A DNA stretch of 26,867 bases from a virus, in the IMG/VR virus record IMGVR_UViG_3300024339_000067, positions 1 through 26,867 of that record, one strand, 5' to 3'. The notes beneath the pieces were generated by a model that was given only the letters and a program-made list of their open reading frames with translations, had not been told where the DNA came from and made no database searches. This document shows, piece after piece, positions 7,882 through 17,900 of the stretch. The number at the start of each line of letters is the position of its first letter. The first letter of the stretch is position 1. Both the position numbers and the translations under genes were made by a program.

Positions 7882-8934
7882 ATGCCATTAAACTTTCCTA
7901 ACCAACAAAACTTCTTAGCTCAGTCATTACTGAATATGCCAGCTCAGTTCCAACAGACTGAGTCTGATATAGCACGTAAGAAGGCACAGATACTCTCTGG
8001 CTTAGAAGAGAAGATGTTAGCAATGACTACATCTGATGAAGCCAATGTATATCCTTCAAGGGACGAATGGTTCGCTGCTTATAGACGTAAGTCTAATGAG
8101 ATGGGCGTACAGAATGCAGCTCCTAGTGATATACTAGGTATGTATGATGCGTATTCACAGGAACATACACGACAGAAGGTAGATAAGCTGAACAAGTATA
8201 TGTATGATAATCGTGCTGAGAAACCAAAGAAGATAACTAAGGCTCTAAATAATGATCCTGCTTTCCAAGAATGGTTTGGCAGTATCTCCCCTGAGATGCA
8301 GATGGGTGTTATGCAGAATACTGGATATGATCCCTATACTGAAAATAGTAAGGGGCTATTAGGCTCTTCTTTAGCGGTTCCTATAGGTGTAGGTGGATAC
8401 TATGGTGGTAAGTATGCTTTGAACAAGTTCAAGGATGCCAGATTAAACACACTTAAAACATCCCCTGAGTTTGCTACAGCAGAAGAAGCATTGGCTAATG
8501 CACAGAAGAAACTAGACAACGTTAAACCAAAATCTAAAGCAGCTACTAAAAGAGGTTATGCTAATACTGTTAAGAATGCTAAAGCTAGACTTGCAGAGAT
8601 GGAAGCAGGAGCTAGTGGTTTCGGTAAAGCAAGTACTATATTAAAGAGTAAAGGTGCTGCCTTTGCTGCACCATTTGCAGGTAAAACAGTAGGTGAGTTC
8701 GTAGGTGGTGAAGCTGGTGGTATAGCTGGTCAAGCAGCTGGTGCAGGTTACTTAGGTGCTCGTACTGGTAAGTCCTTTATGAAGTTCCTAGCGGGTAGGT
8801 TCCCACAGATAGCAGCTAAAGCAGGTGCTACAGCAATGTTAGACTCCCCCGGTGTCCCAATAATGGACGTGGTAGGGTTAGGTATCGCTGCTAAAGATAT
8901 ATATGATGCTTATCAAGACTTTCAAAATCTATAA
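7882..8934 (+). CDS. Internal virion / ejection protein candidate with Gly/Ala-rich membrane-active tail
   Basis: 350 residues after a clear AAGGAGATATT leader. Residues 1-150 are polar and helical (ARKKAQILSGLEEKMLAM; YSQEHTRQKVDKLNKYMYD). Residues about 160-180 are Gly-rich and hydrophobic (LLGSSLAVPIGVGGYYGGKY). Residues about 190-245 form a Lys/Ala-rich coiled-coil region. The C-terminal third is Ala/Gly-rich (FVGGEAGGIAGQAAGAGYLG) and could insert in membranes. Helical ejection proteins with such tails are typical of podovirus head cores. It immediately precedes the giant protein, with which it may be packaged and injected. Function is inferred from composition and position. Confidence 0.6.
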   Translation: MPLNFPNQQNFLAQSLLNMPAQFQQTESDIARKKAQILSGLEEKMLAMTTSDEANVYPSRDEWFAAYRRKSNEMGVQNAAPSDILGMYDAYSQEHTRQKVDKLNKYMYDNRAEKPKKITKALNNDPAFQEWFGSISPEMQMGVMQNTGYDPYTENSKGLLGSSLAVPIGVGGYYGGKYALNKFKDARLNTLKTSPEFATAEEALANAQKKLDNVKPKSKAATKRGYANTVKNAKARLAEMEAGASGFGKASTILKSKGAAFAAPFAGKTVGEFVGGEAGGIAGQAAGAGYLGARTGKSFMKFLAGRFPQIAAKAGATAMLDSPGVPIMDVVGLGIAAKDIYDAYQDFQNL

Positions 8935-8947
8935 ATAATGAGGTGAT

Positions 8948-11900
8948 ATGAGCCCTTTCAATGCGGTTCTCCCAGAAGACCAAATACGCTCACAAATAGA
9001 AGCGTATAAAAGAAACCCGAAAGCATTCACACCAAGGATGCTTTCTTTTTTACAACAACAAGCAGATGCAAGTAATGTACCGTTTGATGATGGTGCATTT
9101 GATATAAGTGATAGTATCCAACAAGCTGTTGCAGGTGTAGTAGAGGGTTTCACAACTATATCAATCAAGGATCAACCTACTAATGAATACGAAGCTATTA
9201 TTAGGAATGTCGGTCATTTGGTCGGTTTCGCACCGGGCATACTTGCAGGACCAGCAAAGCTGGCAGGAGCAAGTTCTAAGACAATAGCTAAGATAGCAGC
9301 TCTAGGTGAAGCTAGTATACCAATGCGTGGTGCTAAGTTTGCTACGGGTAAAGCTAAGTCATTAGTAACCCCTGCTGTACAGAGAGCTCTAAAGGGTAGA
9401 CTAGCTACTAGTAAGATGGCTACGGACTTCTTAAAGTCTGGTAGAGTAGCTCATATGGCAGAAGGTGCATTCCATTTAGGTACTGCTTCAGCTATATCTT
9501 CATGGAAGGGTGGCATAGAGGAAATGGCTCATAGCCTCGGTTCTGGTGCCGTATTTGGTGGTGCCTTTAGGGCTATAGGTAACTTGGCATTAACAGGCGA
9601 CAAAACGGCAGATGTGGCTATAAGAACTGTAGCAGGTAGTATGTTCCAAGGGCTACAAAGTACCCTACAAGGCGATACAACCCCTACACAGGTGTATAAC
9701 TACCTAATGGGTGCTTACTTCGGTGGTAAGGAAACTAATTGGAAAGAAGCAGCTACCAACAAGTTCGTAGTGGACATGCGTGAGAAGGCTACTAATGATC
9801 CTGTATTCAGAGCTAAGATGGACCCAAGGGATATACCAGAGTTCTTTGAGAAGACTCCTGAACTACAAACAATGATAATGAAGAGAGCTCATGATACTTG
9901 GGGTACACGTAGCAAGGTGCTTCAAAGAGTTCTATATGATATAGTAGATAAACTTGGTGTTGAATTTGCAGCGGGTAAGTCAGAAGAACAATACGTTCCA
10001 GAGAACTATAAAGCCACAGGTGAGATTACCAAAGAAGGTAATAAGATATATCGTTTAAGTGAAGAGTATGTTAAAGCGTTCGACTATTTCGGTGTTAGTG
10101 GTGGAGCTACAGGTGCTGATACAGCATTTAATAGGATAGGTAAAGAGTTAAATATGCCAGTCCTTAACTATTCATTTGAGGGTAATGCTCATAACGCTAG
10201 AAAAGCAGGTAGCCTTGTAAGGATACTTACACAAACAGAATTAGAAGCAGCAGATAAAGCTCTTGGTAAGGCTAATGCAACCTTGGGTAGGCATTTCAAT
10301 GCTGACATGGACAACACCTTTAGTATAAACCTCCTAAGAAGAAACTATTCAATAGTTAAATCTGCTGATACGATATTTGCAGTGGGCACTCTATATAAAA
10401 AGGGTAAAGCAAGAGTAGCCAGTGGTGGTACAGGTTGGGGTGTACAGATGGCTATAGATATGCAGAAGCCAGTACGTTTTTTTGACCAAAGAGCGAACAA
10501 GTGGTTACAATTTGACAAGAACTTAGGTGACTTTGTAGAGATGTCTAAACCTCCTAAACTTACGCCAAGGTTTGGTGGTATTGGTTCTCGTGACCTCCAA
10601 GCTAATGGTGAGAAGGCTATCCGAGATTTAATGGAAAAAGCTTCTACAGAGCCTAAATCAATTAAGCCATCTAAAAGTACCACTACTGAAAGAAACGTCC
10701 GTGATGACACCGCTAAGGCTCTCAGATTGGAGATTATAGCTGAGAATAGGGCTGCATATGAGAAAGCTCTGAATCCTGTGGATCACCCATATAAAGTAAA
10801 AAAGGGTAAGTCTACTAAGATACGTAAGGGTGGTACTGATATAGTCCCTGCTTGGGTAGATCATGATAAGAAAATAATACATCTTGACCCTGAAGAGTTA
10901 GCAAGAAAGTTTGAAGATAAGGCATGGACTAAGCCTAAAGTAAAGGGAGTTAAAGCTCTATCTGAGAATGAGTTTAATACTTTAGATGAATGGGTAGACT
11001 TTGTAATGTTCCATGAGTTGTCTCATATAGAAAATAGACGGAATCCCGGTGAGACTCAGGCAGACTATGAGAATAGGATGAATGACAATGCCCTTACAAA
11101 GATGGACATAAAGAAGCAATTAAAAGCATTAGATCGTGAAGAAGCTATCTTAAAGTTAGATAGAACCACAGAAGATATGAATAATGACACACCCTTACCA
11201 GAGAATGAACCCGGAATAGAATATAACAGGAATCTAGGTAAGAAGTATATAGGATTTGTTAAAAGGTTTATGATGCCTCTAGTAGAAGATGTACCCTTTG
11301 AGAACAAAGTAAATAAGATGAATGAGATTGGTGACTTCGTCTATAAAGAAGTTATTGACAAGCTACGTGTTGGCACAACAGACAACAGATCATATGAAGT
11401 GGTAGATGCCATTAAAGAGAAGTATGACTTAGTACTTGAGCAAGAAGCAGCAGGACAACTACGACAATGGATGACATCTATGAATACTGGGGTTAATATG
11501 CGAATGCTTACTGTGGGTACCACTACTAATTATAAAATAAAGTTTATGAATGAGAAGAACCCCACTACTAAGGCTGGTAACAGGAAGATGCTTAGAGAAC
11601 CTAAAAGGGTGATAGAAGAGGTATGGGAGAATAACGGTGGAGAAGGTTCAAACCTGTCATTGCTGGATCATGTAACAGTGAAAGATGAGAACGGTAGGCT
11701 CAAGGACATATCAGTTTCTGAATATAGAGAGAATGGTGGATTCTTATTTGGTAGAATGGGTTATGAGACTGTTATAGATGGGAATGGCAATGAATACCAA
11801 AGAGCTGTAAACTGGACTCCTGAACATTATAACGTTAAACTAGCTGAATGGATCAATCAGATGGATAAAGCTGGTTACTTCAATTATGGCGGCCGAAGTG

Positions 11901-14900
11901 ATAAAGATCAATTGTACTTCGTTAAGTATCATCCTAAAGCCAGAGACTACAAGCCTTGGGTTAAAACGTTGAAAGCAGATATGCTTAAAGCTGGTGTCTT
12001 AAAGGAATACGAAGCTCTAAGGGATATGTATCTTAAGAAGTTCACTAATGCTGATGCAGAGACACATGATAAAGCCTTTGTTAGTACTGTACTCTATGAA
12101 CTAGAGAACAATGGTATGGAATATTCATCAGAGAACGTAAAAGCACTCCTTGGACCGGGATTCATCAAAGATGCTATACAACAGAACAAAAGACAGGCTA
12201 TCTGGTTTACTAATAGTTGGAAAGCTGATAAGAAATATATCAATAGCCTATTAGGACGTGGTGAGGATGATAACTTTAGGTACATTATAACACCTACAAT
12301 GAAGGATAAATTCAATCCAAATGAATTTATAGCTAAAAGTACTGAAAGAGAAGAACATAATGATGGTGGAGCCTTAATCACAGAAAAGCTAGCTAGAGCG
12401 TTGAACCTTGATGGTGGTTTCCCTGAGAGTGGGCAAGTAAAGACCTTTGATGTAGACCCTAATGCAGAACTTGGAGCTCTATTGAACAAGGGTATGTACC
12501 ATATAGTCACTCCTGAAGGTGCCAAAGCTATGGATGCAGCTGGTATTGACATTATATTTACTGATACAGTATCCAAACAAATGGGTAAACGTAAGATTAC
12601 TGAGATGAGTCTTGGTGAGAACAATGAAATGATACTAAAAGGTGGGGAACAATACGAAATAGACCCCGGTAATATCAGATATAACTACAGTGTAAAACAA
12701 GATAGTCACTTCTTTGATGCAGGACAATTCCCTAAACAGGCTACTGTTAGTGTAAATGAAGGGGGTTATGCACCATTTAGTCCTGAGTTAGTAAAAGAGT
12801 TCAAAGAAACAGCCCTACAAAGGACTATGCAAGGCTCTGAAGAGAGTAATGCTGTGCTCGATGAGTACATTGTTAATCCAACTAATAAGAATATATCCAA
12901 AGTAGTCAAGAATATGAGTGATATCTCATTATTAAGGGTTGCAGAGATGTTACTAGCACCGGGACATGAGAATCTGTCTCATCAGTTGTACAGAGAGATG
13001 CTTAAAGTAGAACGTGACACTAATCAGGATGACGTTAATGAGGGTTTGATACGTGAAGAAGATGCTAATACGAGTATAGACGTTATAACAGAGTTTGATA
13101 CAGCCGTTGATAGGATGACATCTGCCTCAATGAGAACAAAAGGGCATAGTCTGTCTGTATTCCTACATAAGCATGTAAATGATTACAGAGAACAAGTCCT
13201 GAGTAACTACTTCGTTAATAGAATTAGCAAACCTAAGTTCATCAATTCAGGTGCCTCTAGGATTAGAAACTATGATATGTGGCTACAAAAGAAGTTCCCT
13301 GAACTAAATACTGATGATAGCTTGTTTATGCTAGGTGAGAGGTATAGAGACATGCCATTTAAACATAGTATAAAAGGTCTCAGAGCAAGGACTCTGGGTG
13401 AGTTCTGGGATAAGTATAACGATCCATCTCTAAAGAAACTAAGACCTGAAATGGAGAAGTACTTGAACGCATTGGTTATACGTGTACCAATTAGTGCTAG
13501 ATCAGCTTTAACTAAACAGATATTTCATGGGTTTACCACTATAAATGATCATGGGGTTGTCTTACACAGTAGAACTATGAGTAGAGTTGATGGTGCTGAC
13601 CTTGATGGTGATAAAATACAGTTCTTCTTTGGTAATGATAAAGAGGGGTTAAAGAACTCTACTATAGATGCTTTTGAAGCTAATAAGAATGAGTTCATGG
13701 TATATCGTAATGATAAAGACTTTGTTATATCACAAGAGGAATACAACTCTAAATCTGATGTAGCTAAGAAAGAGTGGCACCCATTCCTTGAGGGCACTAA
13801 AGACAGACGTATTATGGTTGGACCCAAAAGAGAGAATACTTATCGTGACATACTTACTACTGTACCAGAGAAGGGTACCGAAGATGTGATGACAAGTCCA
13901 ATAACCAAATGGATGCCTCTTATGCGTACACAGATATCAGCTGCTGCTGTGGATGGACGTAATATGCTTGGTCCTGCTGTAGTAAACAAACAGATATTAG
14001 AAGCTACTCATACTACTATGCTTAAGAAGGGTGGTAGAGATACATTTACTATCACACGTAAAACTGGTAGAGATCAAACAACAGAGGGGGACTATAAGTG
14101 GGCTAGATACGCAAAAGATGGTTATGAAGTCTCAAGCCAAGGGGATAAACGATTTAGTGCTTTTCATGCTAAATTAAATAGCGGGGAAACTATTGAAGCG
14201 GCTTATCAACGATTAAAAGGCTCTGGTAAAGGTAAACCATCTATACATAAAAACTTTAATTATTGGGATACATATTTAGGGTTATGGAGGCAATGGGCTA
14301 AAGAAAACCCAACTCTTCTTTCGGAATTAGGGAGAAAGGCAGAAGGAAAAACACTAACAGATAAATTTGCTAATACTAAGAATAATCAGGCTCGTGCTTT
14401 AGCTACAATATTAGGTGGTGCAGTGAAGACAGATGTCCCTGAAATGGAGACCCTTAGTGTCCTTATAGAGCCACGTACAGAGCCTGAATGGCTACAGTAC
14501 CAACGTGAACTAATGGCTGCTCAAATGGCATTTGGTTCTGACCCTATGGATGTATTCGGATTGAAATCAAGAGATGAATGGGCTGATCTTGCATGGGATG
14601 CTTTCTTTAGAGTGAAGACCATAAGAGACTTAGATGGCAATACTAGAGACAAGGTAGTCCTTGGGCCTCATGAAAAGAAACGTGGCTTATATGGTACAGC
14701 TCGTAAGACTAACAATGCTTTGTATGGTCGTAATAATAAAACCAAAAGGAAACATACCGCTATCGAAAGGAATGTACTTCTTGAAGAAGGAGTAAGGAAT
14801 GTTAGTGAAGAAGAGAGTGGCAGTCCTTTGTTTGATATAGGTAGAGCAGTATTCTCTATGGACTTCAGTGATAACATTATAAGAAGGCTTGATTCAAAGA

Positions 14901-17900
14901 AACTGGTTAATAAGACAGCTGAGTATCAGAAAGCACTAGAAGAACTTGATCCTATCAGATTAGGTCTAAATAGAAAGAGCTTAAAGTTCGATGTACCAGA
15001 GCTTACTAAGGTTGCTATTGAGTATAAAATATTCGATAGAGGCGAGATAGTAGCCATAGCTAGTAATGATGTAAAGTTTAAGAAGTTTGTTAAAGAGGCT
15101 TACCCTAAGAATGCAGAGAGTCTCCTTAAAAGACATACTACTAAGGAAGAACGACTTGTACTATTAGATAGAGCACGTAGAGAAGCCAATGACTTCATTA
15201 GTAAGCATATTACTAATATAAACACTACTGTACTACTTAAGAAACTATATGATGCCTCTGAGGACGGTTTATCACGGTTATCTATGATACATGAGTTCGT
15301 AGAAGATATGAAACATAATAGTTACCTCAATAAGATTGAACGAGATCAACTTAAAGGTGCTATAGAAGAAGTACTTGATATGTCTAAAGAATCTTATCCA
15401 GAGTGGACTAAAGCTTCCCTAGAAGGTGAAGCTAAAGAAGAACGATCAAGCATACTGGACCAACAAGAGATAGACCAGAAGATACGTGACTTTAGAAGGA
15501 ATGCTAATCTGACGGATATAGAAAACAAAGCGTTAGACTACCTCATGCTAGGGTCACTTAATAAGGGTGAACTTGAACTAATAGCACGATTAGAGGCCAT
15601 GCCAGAGCAAACCCAAGCTATAAGTGATGCTAAGTATCTTGCTAAGGGTGCTGCTATGAGAACAAGTATGACTAAGCTTGGTTATGATAGTACTGCTATA
15701 CCAGCTAAGAGTGTAGAAGAGTTTATTGGTGGATACAAGGAGTTTGCGAATGATTCATTTACTGATAATCTGTCTGTAAAAAAAGGTGAAGAGGATAAGA
15801 TTGCTAATAAGGTGGCTAATACTACTCCTTCATACATTACACCAGATTCTATTGATAACGATGTAATGATAAAGCATATCACTGGTATGGAAGGCATTGT
15901 TAAGCCTGAAGGTACTGTAGAAATACCTAAGCATATGCAAAGTGCTATGACAGAGCTTATAGATAACGTCAGATATTATGGTGAATCATTTGTTAAAGGG
16001 TTCCCTGATGTAGTAGCTGGTATACTTGGTAAAGAGTATAGAGCTATGAACTTTGAGGATGTTACTATACTTAATGACTACTTCAAAGATATACGAAGAG
16101 GTTCATTCTGGCAGAGGTTCTTTAAAGAGGATACCGCAGAGCTTAAAAAGCGTTATTATAACCTGTTTCCTGAAGCAGTAGATAAAGAGCTATCAAAGTA
16201 TAATATGTTTGTACAGAATGCTAGAGCTGAGATACTTACTAAAGAAGGTACCTTACGTACTGCTAATATAATCAAACCGGGAAACATTATTGTAGCCGTT
16301 CAGGATTGGATTGGTAAGATGCAAGATCAATCAATCAATATGAGTGAGGGTATTATAGCTGACTTAGGAAAAGAGTTCCAGTTCCTATCTTCATTCCCAG
16401 AAGGTGAACCCCTACGTCAGATGGCTATACAACAGATGCATCTAAACTTACGTCAGACTATCTTTGCTAGTGAATCAAAGGATATGAAACAGAAACAGAT
16501 GGAGATAGGTGCACATCAAAAGAGATATGATGATACTTCTTTAAAGTATGGTTATGATAAACTAAAGAATAAACGATTTACTCTTACACTTGAGAATGAA
16601 GAAGGTGAAATGGAACGTGGTGAATATACTGGTGAGTTCGTAGTAGATAGAATTGTTAAAATTTATGCTAAATTCAATGAGAAGATGTATAAGCTACTCA
16701 ATGGTGACGATAAAGGTATTGCTGATTATATATTAACTGCATCTGATCCAGAGACAGGAGATGTACGAGTAGACTGGAATAAATTTATAAAGGATATGAT
16801 GAGTGACTTCTATCTGGGTAAGCCAATCAATACTAATCTGGGAGTCATAGGATTACACAGAATTGGGAAGAGTTCTCTTATTGATCAGGCTACTGATGTA
16901 GAGCTAAAGAAAGAGTTACGTAATATAAAAATACAAAAGGAAGTTGGCAGGTTCCCTGCTAATGGTTATTGGCCTCATTTGATTTTGGAAAAGGGGGAAA
17001 TAACTAAATTAATGAGTCAGAAGATAAAAGAACTGAATGAATCTACTGAGCTTACAGGTAAAGAGAAACGAAAAGAATACCAGAAGCTTGTATATAAGAA
17101 CAAATCCCTTACAGGGGATTGGTCCTTTGATGATATGGATTTCTACTCAAGTGCTGATGCATTAGAAGCTATGAAAGAGGTTGGTGATAAGAAGGTTATA
17201 TCCGATGAAAAGATGAAGTTATTTAATGCTACTGAACGTATAGGTAACATGATGACACGGGAGTATAACTTAGAAGGTTTTTCAACAGATGCTAGTGCTT
17301 ATGAAACCTATGTACGTAATGTTGTTAATGTATACTTTAGACAGATGTCACAGATACTTTCTCGTTATATGGTCAATGACTTTACCAAACGTAATGTACA
17401 CACTATGGGTACTCAACTAACTAATAAATGGTCTAACTTCCTTAAGCTATACATACAGGGTGCTCTTGGTAACGCAGAACACATACCAGAGTACATGCTC
17501 AATGACCCTGATATGAAACTAAAGGGTACCCCTTATAAGGCATGGTCTGATAGTCAGGTCAAGAAGCGAATGAATGGTATACGTCAGAAGCTTGGTATAG
17601 GTGATAAGAATCTGCCTGAAGAATTACAAGGTATAGACTACCATCAGTTACGTCATTGGTCTAATATAGAGGCTCAATACGAGCTTGCTACTTTACTTGC
17701 ACATCCTAAGACAGCAGTAGCTAATGTATTCGGTGGTGTCATGCATACAGTAGAATCTACAGGGCTGTCTAATCTGATGAGAGCTAGAGATATAGAATGG
17801 TTGAGTACACATATCAACCCTAATTGGACAAAAAGAGAAGATATATGGGACTTTGTAGTTGGACATGGAATACTACCAGATTTCATGAAGTATGAGATAG

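Noticed and set aside
12094-12624. 176-codon open frame on the minus strand
   Set aside because: It lies wholly inside the giant rightward gene, has no ribosome binding site, and its low-complexity Ser/Leu/Ile translation is typical of an antisense shadow.
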